A DNA stretch of 64,000 nucleotides from Tupaia tana (GCA_026018925.1 JAKSZU010000004.1:111945489-112009488), one strand, 5' to 3'. Counted from the first letter of the stretch, positions 1 to 9,765 are shown. Notes: generated by a model not told the origin, from the sequence alone. Numbers and translations: made by a program.

Positions 1-87
1 GAGAAAGCAAACTGCCAGGTCCTAGACTTGAACTGTGGTTGGCCACGTGGGAGTCCAGTGCCCTTAACAACACCACCTGCCGGCCCC
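1..87 (-). mobile_element. SINE group B, cut by window edge
   Basis: Antisense head GCAAACTGCCAGGTCC...CACCTGCCGGCCCC; the tail lies left of the window. Confidence 0.7.
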
Positions 88-194
88 ATGACCTTTTATA
101 TTTTATACTCTTATTACTCCTTGAGAAACAATCTTGTAGAAGAATAATTAGATTTTTTTAAAAACAAAAAGTTATTTAATTACATTTGTTGTTA

Positions 195-219
195 TTAGTT
201 TTTTTTTTTTTAATTTAAC

Positions 220-267
<48 letters not shown>

Positions 268-363
268 GAAAGTGAGAAAGCAAGCCGCCAGGTCTGCGAT
301 TTGAACTGCAGTTGGCCATGTGGGACTCTACTGCTTTTAACCACCATGCCACCTTCTGGTCCC
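195..363 (-). mobile_element. SINE group B with (GA)n
   Basis: AATTTAACTAGAGAGA tail, a pure GA run at about 222-262, then the antisense tRNA-like head ending CACCTTCTGGTCCC. The GA run is the element's CT-rich region expanded into a microsatellite. Confidence 0.75.
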
Positions 364-391
364 TAATTCAACTTTTAATACCTTTTATTTT

Positions 392-642
392 TCAAGAAGT
401 TTTTGCCTTAGAGTGCGTGCACTTGGGGGAGAGAGACACAGAGACAATGAGAGGGAAAATGAGAAATCACCCCCAGGGGGGTTGGCCGTGCTGCAATCTC
501 TTCTCCATTCTCCTCTTAGGATCTTGGGCATGCATGCACATGTGCCTGGTGTGATTTTTTAAGTTGCCGGGCCCAGGACTCGAACCACAGTTGACTACGT
601 GGGGGAGTCTAGCTATGTAACCATTACACCATCTGCTGGTCC
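392..642 (-). mobile_element. SINE group A
   Basis: Antisense GTTTTTGCCTTAGAGTGCG tail, body with CTCCATTCTCCTCTTAGGATC, and head ending ACCATCTGCTGGTCC. Confidence 0.75.
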
Positions 643-892
643 TTTTTTTTTTTTTTTTTTTTTCTCCTTTTAAGGCTTTTGTCACAGGGTGTGTGTATTC
701 ACTAGAGAGAGACAGAGAAAGAAAGTGAGAAGTCACCTCCCAGGGGAATGGCCACGCCTCCATTTTCCTCCTGGGATTTTGGGCACATACACATACATGC
801 CCAGCATTATTTTTAGGCTGCCTAGTCCAGTGATCTTAGTTGTGGTAGGCTGTGTAGGAATCCAGCACCTTAACCACACTACCTACTGGCCC
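643..892 (-). mobile_element. SINE group A, older copy
   Basis: Poly(T), GGCTTTTGTCACAGGGTGTG tail, body and a diverged head ending CTACTGGCCCC. It abuts the previous element. Confidence 0.65.
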
Positions 893-912
893 CTACTTTC
901 TTATTCTTCTTC

Positions 913-1158
913 TGGAGAGGTTTTTGCTTTAGGGCATGTGTGCTTGCCAGAGAGACAGAGAGACTGAGAGAGAGAAAGTGAGAAATCACCCCCTAAGGGG
1001 ATGGCCACACTGCAGTCCCTTCTCTATTTTCTTCTTGGGATTTTGGGCATGCACTCACATGTGCTCAGTGTGAATTTCAAGCCGCTGGGTCTGGGACTCG
1101 AACTGCAGTCGGCCACGTGAGAGTTTAGCGCCTAAACCACTACGCCACCTGCTGACCC
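913..1158 (-). mobile_element. SINE group A
   Basis: GGAGAGGTTTTTGCTTTAGGG tail, body and head ending CACCTGCTGACCCC. Confidence 0.75.
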
Positions 1159-1592
1159 CCCAACTTTCTTATTCTTAAATGAAGTAATAATGTCTGTCCT
1201 TTATTATTAAATCAAATTTGACTGGTGGTTCTTATTATAAAGCTTGTTTGGCATGTGTTTCTAAACGGACTTTTAAGGAGAATGTGTGCCTCTGTGGCAT
1301 TTGTTTCTTCCCGAAAGTAAGCAAGTAGGGAGGGCCTCAGTCTGGACCGAGCAAAGCAGCCCAGCGTGTACTGTTCATACCCACTTCTCGCGGGCTCAGC
1401 TTGCAGTGCTCCAGAATGCACACCCAGAGCCGGGCCGGGCATCGGGTCGGCTGCTGCGTCAGGCTTGAGTGGACGAGCAGGTCGTGGAATACAGTGAACG
1501 GAAAGTTCTCTTTGTAGTTTGTTAGTAGATCCCATTATTGGTAATGATGGAATTCAGAGGAGTTTAAGTATCTGCACTTTCTTCTTTCTTTT
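1159..1592. other. Intron 1, no lineage SINE
   Basis: Mixed-composition unique sequence, moderately GC-rich at 1,330-1,480. No exon of a known gene or repeat was recognised. Confidence 0.5.
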
Positions 1593-1801
1593 TTTAATTA
1601 ATTTATTTTTTTCATGAGAGAGAGAGAGAGAGAGACAGGCACCCCTGACAAGGTCCTTATGCTACAGTCTACCCCCAGCTTCAGCTGTCTGGACCGTGGG
1701 TGCACACATGCCTAGTGTGCTCGGGGCCGTCCTGGGATGCGCACCTGGGGCCTCTAATATGTGAGTTTAGTTGCATTACCACTGTGTCACCTCCTGTCCC
1801 T
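1593..1801 (-). mobile_element. SINE-like group D
   Basis: AATTTATTTTTTTCATGAGA, a GA run, GACAGGCACCCCTGACAAGG, and an end of CACCTCCTGTCCC. The same layout recurs at 17.8, 30.0, 33.9 and 58.7 kb. Confidence 0.5.
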
Positions 1802-1839
1802 GAATTTTCTAGAGTTTTATTTAAACCCTGAACTCAAAA

Positions 1840-2067
1840 AAAATTTTTTTTAATTGCCAGAAAGTATGTGTGCTCACTAGATAAGAGACCGAGAACACAC
1901 CCCATGGAGCGTGGGCACACTGCAGGCTGTCTCCATTTCTCCATCCTGTTGTGATACGGGAGGTGTGCACATGAGCCTACCGTGTTTTTCCAGCCTCGGG
2001 GGTCAGAGTTTGAACACGCTTAGCCATGTGTGCTCCAGCTTCTTTTACCAGTAGGCTGGGGCCAGTC
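1840..2067 (-). mobile_element. SINE group C
   Basis: AATTGCCAGAAAGTATGTG tail, CATCCTGTTG body and head end CAGTAGGCTGGGGCCAGTCC. Confidence 0.6.
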
Positions 2068-2092
2068 CTCTGAATTCACACTTGGTGTTTTA

Positions 2093-2343
2093 GGTGTTTG
2101 CCTAGGGTACAGTGCTTGCCAGAGAGAGAGGGACAGACAGACAGAGGGAAAGAGAAAAATAACTCCCTGGGGGGCGGGGAGATGGCCATGCTGCTGTCCC
2201 TTCCCCTTCATTCTTCTCCTGGGATTTTGGGCACATGCAAACATGTATCCAATGTAAATTTCAAGCTGCTAGGTCTGGGAGTCAACTTGTGTTTCGGCCA
2301 TCTAAGAGTCTAGCGCCCTAACCACCAGTCCACCTACTAGTCC
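2093..2343 (-). mobile_element. SINE group A, diverged
   Basis: GTGCTTGCCAGAGAGAGAGG tail, CTCCTGGGATTTTGGGCAC body, and head ending CACCTACTAGTCCC. Confidence 0.6.
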
Positions 2344-2379
2344 CTGAACTCAGACTTTTAAAAGTAGAAATATATTTTA

Positions 2380-2625
2380 GGGACCAGTCTGTGGCATAGT
2401 GGTTAAGGCAGCTGGGTCTCACATAGCTGACCTGGTGGTTTGAGACCTGGGCCTGGCGGCTTGAGAAACACATTAGGAGTGTGTGTGTGCATGCGCACGC
2501 GTGCACGCCCAAAATCCCAAAAAGGAGGTAGAGGAGAAGGGGCTGTGGTGACCGTTCCCCATGGAGGGTGCTTTTTCACTCTCTCTTCATTCAACAAGGG
2601 CACATGTCCTCTGCCCGAAAAAAGA
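2380..2625 (+). mobile_element. SINE group C
   Basis: GGGACCAGTCTGTGGCATAG head, GGTTTGAGACCTGG B-box-like block, and the end GGGCACATGTCCTCTGCC before poly(A)-like AAAAAAG. Confidence 0.65.
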
Positions 2626-2640
2626 AAGGAGATCAGCAGA

Positions 2641-2885
2641 AAAGCCAGCAAGTAGCATGGGGGTTAAGGCTCTGGATTCCCACGTGGCCGACCATGGTTT
2701 GAGTCCCAGACATAGCACTGCAAAATCACCCAGGTCCATGTGCATGCATGCCCCAAGCCCCAAGAGAAGGGAGGGAAAGGGACTCTGAGGTGGCCATCCC
2801 CCCGCGGGTGGTTTCTCACTTTCCCTCTCTTTCCCTCTCTGTCTCTTCCTTCTCTGGCGAGCGTGCTCCCTATGACATAAACCTA
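2641..2885 (+). mobile_element. SINE group A/C intermediate
   Basis: AAAGCCAGCAAGTAGCATGG head, GGTTTGAGTCCCAG box, CT-rich run, and end GCGAGCGTGCTCCCTATGAC. Confidence 0.6.
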
Positions 2886-2939
2886 ACAAACAAAAATAAT
2901 CAGCAGAAGGAGGAACATTCTTAGGACAGTTACTAGGTG

Positions 2940-3250
2940 GAGGGTAAACCGGCACTGCATTAGGGCGGGTGTTGATGGACAGCCTTTGTGAAGAAGCGAC
3001 ATTTAGGTGGGGTCCTGGAGCTGCCTGGGACCAGCTTTGTGAGAATGGAGAGCTTGCGTGCATGCGTGCGTGCGTGCGTGCGTGCGTGCGAGGGCGGTGG
3101 TCCCGAGCTGAAAGGCAGCGTGGGGCTCAGGGGGTGCAGGGGGAGTGGGAGGGATGAGGCCGGGCTGGCGGCCCCGTGGGCTGGACCTTGAAGGCCACTG
3201 CTCAGAGAGCGAGTAGAGGACAGGTCTGATTATGCTGAGAAGATTACCTT
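2940..3250 (-). mobile_element. Probable L2 3' region, antisense
   Basis: The order AGCCTTTGTGAAGAAGCGAC, ATTTAGGTGG, and a later GGACCTTGAAGGCCACTGCT recalls the reverse complement of the L2 3' end. It is interrupted by a (GCGT)n run at about 3,056-3,090. Confidence 0.4.
3056..3090. repeat. (TGCG)n microsatellite
   Basis: About eight tandem GCGT/GCAT units of alternating purine-pyrimidine character, a sequence type able to adopt Z-DNA. Confidence 0.85.
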
Positions 3251-3924
3251 GGCCTCTCCCTGCTTAGTAGGTGGGCGGGCACTGGGAGTCGCCATGGAGA
3301 TGGCGAGACCAGAGTGTCCGGAAGTAAAGTGGAGAGATTCACATGGCAGGAGGGCTGTGGGGCGGAGGGGGACCTCGGGAAGTTTCCATGGGGACGTGCA
3401 CTCCGCACCGCTGCTAGGCTGCAGCCCACTGCTCCCTGAATGCGAGCATGTTCTAGCTCTTGCCCAGAAGCTCCTGGGACAGCATTTTAGCAAGTACAGC
3501 CACTTCACACTTAGCGGCCACTTACACTCAGCACAGGGAGCCCCCTCTCAGCCTGTATGTCTCAGGGACCGCGCTCTCAGTCTCTGCCTTGTTCCCCCAG
3601 CCAGTTAGTATTCACCACACGGAGCATTCACAGTCACACAGGAATGTGTATTTTGTTTGTAAATTTGTACTTTGTTGTACTCATAATGGTATTCGGAATA
3701 GATAAAAACGATTATGCTGGATTTATCAGTGTGTTTTGGGGTGACTTGTTGCTTTCTGGTACTTATTTAATCTAAGTTTTGTATATGGATAGGGCTGGCA
3801 TTCTAGTGTGATGTCACATGACTCCTGTTGGAGAACACACACCCTCCAGTGCCGTGACACCACAAGACATCTGTCTGCCTTTGGGCTCCTTGCTTATTGA
3901 CCATTCCTCTTTTTATTTATTTTT
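3251..3924. other. Intron 1, unique sequence
   Basis: GC-rich at 3,280-3,470, then AT-rich. Short open frames occur here, but none resembles a known protein or has splice signals I would trust. Confidence 0.5.
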
Positions 3925-4157
3925 TTAGAGAGAGATTTGCTATAGGGCACGTGTGCTCATTGAAGAGACAGAGACAAAGAGACAGAAAGCGAGAAATCAC
4001 CCCTCAGGATATGGCCACGGTGTAGTTCTCCTCTTGGATTTTGGGGCATGCACGCACATGCAGTTGGTGTGAGTTCAAGTTGCCAGGTCTGGGACTGGAA
4101 CCATGGTCAACTAAGTGGGAGTCCAGCGGCATAACCACGACAGCATCTGCTAGTCCT
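3925..4157 (-). mobile_element. SINE group A
   Basis: GAGATTTGCTATAGGGCACG tail and head end AGCATCTGCTAGTCC; the body is shortened. Confidence 0.7.
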
Positions 4158-4283
4158 GACCGTGCCTGTTAACGATTTACTTGCAGACAGGCGTTAAGCG
4201 AGGAGAGCCTGTATAAGCACACAGATACATGGTGCTGTTACTGAGCCCCATCGTAAGTAGGCTGGACATTCATCCTTACTAGA

Positions 4284-4520
4284 TTGTTTCTGTTATGTGC
4301 CAGAGGGCATGTGTGCTCTCCAGAGCGTGAGAGAGGGGGAGAAAGCATCCCCCAATGGGGCATGGTCATGCCACAATCCCTTCTCTTCCATCATTTTGGG
4401 ATTTGGGGCATGCACACACATGCACCTGGTGTTTTCCAAGTTCCTAGGGCTGGGGTTTGAATGGCATGGTCAGCCATGTAGGATCCAGCTCTCTTCATCG
4501 ATAGGCCATGGGGCCAGCCC
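4284..4520 (-). mobile_element. SINE group C
   Basis: GTGCCAGAGGGCATGTGTGC tail to the end GGCCATGGGGCCAGCCC. Confidence 0.75.
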
Positions 4521-4767
4521 ACCCTCACTTGGTATTTATTGAAGGCCTACTGCAATGCCAGGCCCTATCCTCTTTTCTGGTTCAATAGCAGTGAATAAAA
4601 CAGATAAAACTTCATGTTTGTATGAACCTTACATTCTAGTTGGTAGAAATGAAAGTGAAAAAGAAAATTTTGTCCCATGTTAGAAGACAAATTCATCAGG
4701 GAAAATTTAGGGAGGGAAAATGATCAGGTAAAAGAGGGTACATGATTTTTATTTTTTAAAAAAGTTT
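4521..4767 (-). mobile_element. L2 3' end, antisense
   Basis: GGTATTTATTGAAGGCCTAC, TGCCAGGCCC and CCTTACATTCTAGTTGG follow the reverse complement of the L2 3' end. The L2 probably continues past two inserted SINEs at 5,154-5,340 (GGTGCAAAGGCCTTCCTGTG). Confidence 0.65.
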
Positions 4768-4935
4768 GCTAGAGGGCCCGCAAGTGCTGTGGTTGTTAAG
4801 GTTCTGGACTCCCACATGACCAACCGCCGTTTGAGTCCTGGACCAGGTGGCTTGCTTTCTCACTTACCTCTTCTCTCGCTTTCTCTCTTTGGTCAAATTA
4901 AAACAACAACAAAAAACAAAGAAAGAAATAATTTT
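4768..4935 (+). mobile_element. SINE group B
   Basis: Head with GCTGTGGTTGTTAAGG, CT-rich run, and TTTGGTCAAATTAAAAC tail. Confidence 0.7.
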
Positions 4936-4941
4936 AAAAAG

Positions 4942-5153
4942 AGTTTGCTAGAAGGGTGCATGTGCTTGCCAGAGAGACAGGAGAGAGAAAGAGAGAGGGA
5001 GAAAGCACCCCCAACAGGGTGTGGTCACACCACAATCCTCTCTTCCCGATTTCTTCTCCCTGTTGGGATTTTGGGCACACATGTGCACCCAGTGTGTTTT
5101 CACGCTGCCTTGGCTGGGATTCATACTGCGCTGTCAGCCATGGAGCCGGCCCA
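4942..5153 (-). mobile_element. SINE group C, head shortened
   Basis: AGTTTGCTAGAAGGGTGCAT tail; the head region lacks about 30 bp before GGAGCCGGCCCA. Confidence 0.65.
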
Positions 5154-5470
5154 TGTTCTCATTTTTAAATGAGTTGATCAAAGACTTGACTGAGTGAAAC
5201 ACTGGGCCAGGCCGAAGTGAAGGGGGTAGGGTGTCTTGGAGGGAAGGGCCGGTGCAAAGGCCTTCCTGTGGGGAAGGGGGCTGCCTGTGGAAAGGCAGGT
5301 CTGTGAGCTGCAGGAAGGTAGGTGGGGTGAGATCAGAGGGGAAGGGAGGTGGGCTGCTGGCTGTGCCTTTTGCAGAGTGTCGTTGAGCTGTGCTGCTGCA
5401 GCCAGTAGGGCGCTGCTGTGCGGTGCTGGAGGGCGGTGGGAAGGCTCTGGATTGCTGCCAGGGTCTACCG
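5154..5470 (-). mobile_element. Probable L2 continuation leading into minisatellite
   Basis: GACTTGACTGAGTGAAAC, GGAGGGAAGGGCCGGTGCAA and AGGTAGGTGGGGTGAGATCA parallel the antisense L2 3' region up to about 5,340. The rest is unique GC-rich DNA. Confidence 0.45.
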
Positions 5471-6389
5471 AGTACTCTGGGCGTGCCTGTAGGGGTCTGC
5501 ACCTTGGCTGGCTATGCCGGGACGAGCACTCTGGCCGTGCCTGTAGGGGTCTGCACCTTGGCTGGCTATGCGGGGACGAGCACTCTGGGCGTGCCTGTAG
5601 GGGTCTGCACCTTGGCTGGCTATGCGGGGACGAGCACTCTGGGCGTGCCTGTAGGGGTCTGCACCTTGGCTGGCTATGCGGGGACGAGCACTCTGGGCGT
5701 GCCTGTAGGGGTCTGCACCTTGGCTGGCTATGCGGGGACGAGCACTCTGGGCGTGCCTGTAGGGGTCTGCACCTTGGCTGGCTATGCGGGGACGAGCACT
5801 CTGGCCGTGCCTGTAGGGGTCTGTACCTTGGCTGGCTATGCCGGGACGAGCACTCTGGGCGTGCCTGTAGGGGTCTGCACCTTGGCTGGCTATGCCGGGA
5901 CGAGCACTCTGGGCGTGCCTATAGGGGTCTGCACCTTGGCTGGCTATGCCGGGACGAGCACTCTGGCCGTGCCTGTAGGGGGTCTGCACCTTGGCTGGCT
6001 ATGCCGGGACGAGCACTCTGGCCGTGCCTGTAGGGGTCTGCACCTTGGCTGGCTATGCCGGGACGAGCACTCTGGGCGTGCCTGTAGGGGTCTGCACCTT
6101 GGCTGGCTATGCGGGGACGAGCACTCTGGGCGTGCCTGTAGGGGTCTGCACCTTGGCTGGCTATGCGGGGACGAGCACTCTGGGCGTGCCTGTAGGGGTC
6201 TGCACCTTGGCTGGCTATGCCGGGACGAGCACTCTGGGCGTGCCTGTAGGGGTCTGCACCTTGGCTGGCTATGCGGGGACGAGCACTCTGGGCGTGCCTG
6301 TAGGGGTCTGCACCTTGGCTGGCTATGCCGGGACGAGCACTCTGGGCGTGCCTATAGGGGTCTGCACCTTGGCTGGCTATGCCGGGACG
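5471..6389. repeat. 54-bp minisatellite, 17 copies
   Basis: The unit contains CTCTGGGCGTGCCTGTAGGG, GTCTGCACCTTGGCTGGCTA and TGCGGGGACGAGCA. Copies keep a 54-bp period (GACGAG at 5,521, 5,575, 5,629 ... 6,332) except for one extra G near 5,985. Variants are G/C after CTCTGG, CGGGG/CCGGG, CCTATAGG in copies 9 and 17, and GTCTGTACC in copy 7. Because 54 is divisible by three, long frames stay open by chance on both strands; they are not genes. Confidence 0.97.
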
Positions 6390-6446
6390 TGAGGCACGGA
6401 AAGAGTGCTTTTCCCTGTCTGTTTCTCTACAAGGACAAACACACTT

Positions 6447-6707
6447 TTTTTTTTTTTGAGAGGTTTTTGCTATGGGGCACATGCACTTACCAGAAAGAGA
6501 GACAGAAAGTGAGAAATCACCCCCCCCCCCCCCCCAGGGGGGATGGCCACGCTGCAATCCCGTCTCCTCCATTCTCCTCTTGGGATCTTGGGCATGCACA
6601 CACACGCGCCTGGCATGAGTTTAAGCCACTGGGTCTGGAACTTGAACTGTGGGTGACTGACTACATGGGAGTCCAGCGACGTAGCCATTACGTCAACTGC
6701 TGGTCCC
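6447..6707 (-). mobile_element. SINE group A
   Basis: TTTTGAGAGGTTTTTGCTAT tail, a run of 17 C at about 6,521-6,536 in the body, head end CAACTGCTGGTCCC. Flanks share ACAAACACAC-like A/C-rich sequence but no clear duplication. Confidence 0.85.
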
Positions 6708-6717
6708 GCATTTTTTT

Positions 6718-6840
6718 TTAAAGTTTCATTTATTTATTTTAAAGTTTGTTGTGATTTTTAGGCTGCAGGGTCCAGGACTTGAACTGTGGTTGACCCTGTG
6801 GAACCCAGCACATTACCCACCATGCCACCTGCTGGCCCCA
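6718..6840 (-). mobile_element. SINE group B, middle deleted
   Basis: TTCATTTATTTATTTTAAAG tail joins directly to a head ending CACCTGCTGGCCCC; the CT-rich region is missing. Confidence 0.6.
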
Positions 6841-6854
6841 GTAAGTGAACTTAA

Positions 6855-7024
6855 AAATATTTCTATTTATTATTATCATTTTTTAAAAATTTGCTGTAGG
6901 GCACATGCACTCACCAGAGAGAGACAGGGAAAGTAAGAAAACAAGCTGCCAGGTTCGGGATTTAAACTGCACTTGGCCTTGTGGGAGTCCAATGCTTTAA
7001 CCACCACGTCACCTGCTGCTAACC
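6855..7024 (-). mobile_element. SINE group B
   Basis: TTTATTATTATCATTTTTTA tail, TTTGCTGTAGGGCACATGC, and head end CACCTGCTGCTAACCCC. Confidence 0.65.
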
Positions 7025-7079
7025 CCCCCCATAAACTAAAAAAAATACGATGTGTCATTTTTCTTCTCTCTTAAAATTT

Positions 7080-7101
7080 TTCTTTCTTTTCTTTTCTTTT
7101 C

Positions 7102-7123
<22 letters not shown>
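7080..7123. repeat. (TTTTC)n microsatellite
   Basis: Eight TTTCT/TTTTC units that merge with the poly(T) of the next SINE; probably grown from its poly(A) tail. Confidence 0.8.
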
Positions 7124-7132
<9 letters not shown>

Positions 7133-7378
7133 GAGAGGTTTTTCCTATAGGGCGTGTGCACTCACCTGAAAGACAGAGAGAGACAGAGAGACAGAAAGCG
7201 AGAAATCACCCCCCGGGGGGATGGCCACACTGCAATCCCTTCTCTTCCATTCTCTTCCCAGATCTTGGACATGCACTCACACACGCCTGGCATGAGTTTA
7301 AACTACTGGGTCTGGGACTCGAACCGCGGTCGACTACATGGGAGTCCAGTGACAGCCATTACACCAATTGCTGGTCCC
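7124..7378 (-). mobile_element. SINE group A
   Basis: TTTTTGAGAGGTTTTTCCTA tail, CCCCCCGGGGGGATGG body, and head end CAATTGCTGGTCCC. Confidence 0.85.
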
Positions 7379-7394
7379 TAAAATTTTATTTTTT

Positions 7395-7624
7395 ATTTTT
7401 TAAATTTACTGGAGCCTCTCTGCTTGCTCGAGAGAAACAGACAGAGGTGCGGTGAGGAAGCTCCCCGCTGTGGGGTGGGGTCGGGTCATTCCTCCACTCC
7501 GTTGGGATTTTGGACATGTATGCCATGTACCCCATGTGTTTTTCAAGCTGTCAGGGTTAGGATTTGAATTGCCTGGCCGCCATATGAGATCTAGCTTCTT
7601 TAACTAACGGGCTATGGACCAACC
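7395..7624 (-). mobile_element. SINE group C
   Basis: AAATTTACTGGAGCCTCTCT tail, TCCGTTGGGATTTTGGAC body, and head end GGGCTATGGACCAACCC. Confidence 0.65.
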
Positions 7625-8265
7625 CTTTTTTTTAAATGTTAATTTATTTTCCATAAATGAATAAGAGAGACAGTGAGACACTGTAGCCCCGGAGAGTGAG
7701 TAAGAGAGACAGTGAGACACTGTAACCCTGGAGGGTGAGTAAGAGAGACAGTGAGACACTGTAGCCCCGGAGGGTGAGTACAGTGAGACACTGTACAGTG
7801 AGACACTGTAGCCCCGGAGGGTGAGTAAGAGAGACAGTGAGACACTGTAGCCCCGGAGGGTGAGTAAGAGAGACAGTGAGGCACTGTGGCCCCGGAGGGT
7901 GAGTAAGAGAGACAGTGAGACACTGTAGCCCCGGAGGGTGAGTAAGAGAGACAGTGAGGCACTGTAAGCCCCCGCAGGGTGAGTAAGAGAGACAGTGAGA
8001 CACTGTAGCCCCGGAGGGTGAGTAAGAGAGACAGTGAGACACTGTAGCCCCGGAGGGTGAGTAAGAGAGACAGTGAGGCACTGTAAGCCCCCGCAGGGTG
8101 AGTAAGAGAGACAGTGAGGCACTGTGGCCCCGGAGGGTGAGTAAGAGAGACAGTGAGGCACTGTAAGCCCCCGCAGGGTGAGTAAGAGAGACAGTGAGGC
8201 ACTGTAGCCCCCGCAGGGTCTCCCTGCTGTGATCCACCTGTAGCCTTCAACTAGCCCCGGATCCT
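7625..8265 (-). mobile_element. Group D element hosting a minisatellite
   Basis: It begins AATTTATTTTCCATAAATGA, ATAAGAGAGACAG as the D copy at 17,832 does, and resumes after the array with GCAGGGTCTCCCTGCTGTGA, as in the D copy at 36,480. The D body is thus split by its own tandemly amplified segment. Confidence 0.5.
7660..8219. repeat. 40-bp minisatellite with GGTGAGTAAG in each unit
   Basis: The unit is built from GTGAGTAAGAGAGACAGTGA and GACACTGTAGCCCCGGAGGG. There are about 13 copies plus a short aberrant pair at 7,780-7,808. Variants are GAGAC/GAGGC, AGCCCCGG/GGCCCCGG and the 1-bp-longer AAGCCCCCGCAGGG, which recur in an interleaved order. Confidence 0.95.
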
Positions 8266-8741
8266 GGACAACTTTGTGTTCGGTGTACTCAGGGAGGCCT
8301 CCAGATTTGAGTGAGGACCTTCCTGTGGGTCAGCCTTGCAGAGCTTCTGCCCCACTGTGCTCTCCCAGCCCTCGGGGCTCTTTTCTCCATACCGGACACT
8401 GAGCGTCTTTTGGTAGCCCGAGTCTCAGTGATACAGACCGAGTGGCCGAGAGGAACAGTGCAAATGGATGACGGGCAGCCTCGGAGAGGGTCAGACGTGG
8501 AAACGCAGGGCAGTGCTAGAGTGGGTTCTGCCAGACAGGATGGGGGGCGGTCCAGGAAAGGGGAAACCGTATGCCACACTGCAGGGAGCCTGAGTGGCCA
8601 CAGGACGCGGTCAGGGAGTTGGAGTGATTCCTGGCATGAACCTAGTGGGTTGGGGGTGTGGCTGCAGGCAGGGTTGGAGGGCAAGCTAAACCAGATCCTT
8701 AGATGACTGTGACATGGGGCCACTGAAGGGTTGTATATTGT
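8266..8741. other. Intron 1, unique GC-rich sequence
   Basis: No known repeat was recognised. Open frames on both strands are incidental to the GC content. Confidence 0.5.
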
Positions 8742-8883
8742 TTTAGATTTTTGCCACAGGGCATGAGTGCTTGCTGGAGAGACACAGAGAGGAAACGTGA
8801 GAAACCATCCCCCAGGAGGACGCGAACCGTGGTCGACTACGTGGGAGTCCAGCGACATAGCCATTACGCTAACTGCTGGTCCC
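8742..8883 (-). mobile_element. SINE group A, body deleted
   Basis: ATTTTTGCCACAGGGCATGA tail joins at CCCAGGAGGAC straight to the head GCGAACCGTGGTCGACTACG ... CTGCTGGTCCC. Confidence 0.8.
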
Positions 8884-8892
8884 ATACACGAA

Positions 8893-9388
8893 TATTTTTA
8901 AGAATAATTATTTAAATTTATTTATCATTATTATTATTATTTTAAATTTGCTATAGAGCACACGTGCTCACGAGAGAGAGAGAGAGCGCAGCAGTTAGCG
9001 TAATGGCTATGTTGCTGGACTCCCATGTAGTTGACCGTGGTTCAAGTCCCGGACCCGGTGGCTTAAACTCACACCAGGGGCGTGTGTGTGCGTGTGCCCA
9101 AGATCCCGAGAGGAGAATGGAGGAGAAGGGATTATAGCGTGCCCATCCCCCCGGGGGTGATTTCTCACTTTCTGTCTCTCTGTCTGTCTCTGTCTTTCTG
9201 GCGAGCGTACACACCCTATAGCAAAAACCTCTCTGGGGAAAAAAACAAAAACAAAAACAAAAAACGAGAGAGAGAGAGAGACAGAGATAAAGGGATGATG
9301 AGAAAGCAAGCAGCCAGGTCTGGGACCCAAACCATGGTCAGCCATGTGGGTGTCCAGTGCCTTAACCACCGTACCACCTGCTGCACCC
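8893..9388 (-). mobile_element. SINE group B split by a group A insertion
   Basis: Left part 8,893-8,988 (AATTATTTAAATTTATTTAT ... ACGAGAGAGAGAGAG); right part 9,265-9,388 (CGAGAGAGAGAGAGAG ... CACCTGCTGCACCC). The CGAGAGAGAGAG at both edges is the target-site duplication. Confidence 0.8.
8989..9264 (+). mobile_element. SINE group A inside group B
   Basis: CAGCAGTTAGCGTAATGGC head to CAAAAACCTCTCTGGGG plus (AAAAAC)n tail. Confidence 0.88.
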
Positions 9389-9407
9389 TTCCCTCCCCCT
9401 TTTTTTG

Positions 9408-9558
9408 TTTTTAAGAATTACTCATTTAACTTTGTTTATTTATCACTATTCAATTTGATGAGCGATAGAGAGGAAGCAAGCTGCCAGGTCCAGGACTCGA
9501 ACTGTGGTCGACCATGTGGGAATCCATTGCTTTAACCACTACATCACCTGCTGGCTCC
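9408..9558 (-). mobile_element. SINE group B
   Basis: AGAATTACTCATTTAACTTT tail, AATTTGATGAGCGATAGAG, head end CACCTGCTGGCTCC. Confidence 0.75.
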
Positions 9559-9569
9559 TCACCCCCGTT

Positions 9570-9714
9570 TTTAAAGTTATCGGTGTAGGGGACATGTGTG
9601 CTTGCCAGAGAGAGAAGAGAAAGAGACAGAGGGAAAGTGAAAAATCACCCCCCCCACCCCCCCCCCCCAGGGGAGGTGGCTGTGCCTGAGCCTTCTCTAT
9701 TCTGGGATTTGGGA

Positions 9715-9753
<39 letters not shown>

Positions 9754-9765
9754 GCCTGGTGTGAC
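9570..9765 (-). mobile_element. SINE group A, head missing, with (CA)n
   Basis: Tail GTGTAGGGGACATGTGTGC, a C-rich stretch in the body, then a CA run at 9,720-9,750 within the GCACACGC part. It stops at GCCTGGTGTGACTTT without the tRNA-like head. Confidence 0.7.

Noticed and set aside
5236..6721. Long overlapping open frames (up to 443 codons) on both strands
   Set aside because: They lie over the 54-bp minisatellite. A unit length divisible by three keeps several frames open at once, and the repetitive product has no known relative.
5471..8219. CRISPR-like array
   Set aside because: Direct tandem repeats without unique spacers in a mammalian intron; these are minisatellites.
7604..8250. 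Three overlapping - strand frames of 185-203 codons
   Set aside because: They are translations of the 40-bp minisatellite in different frames.
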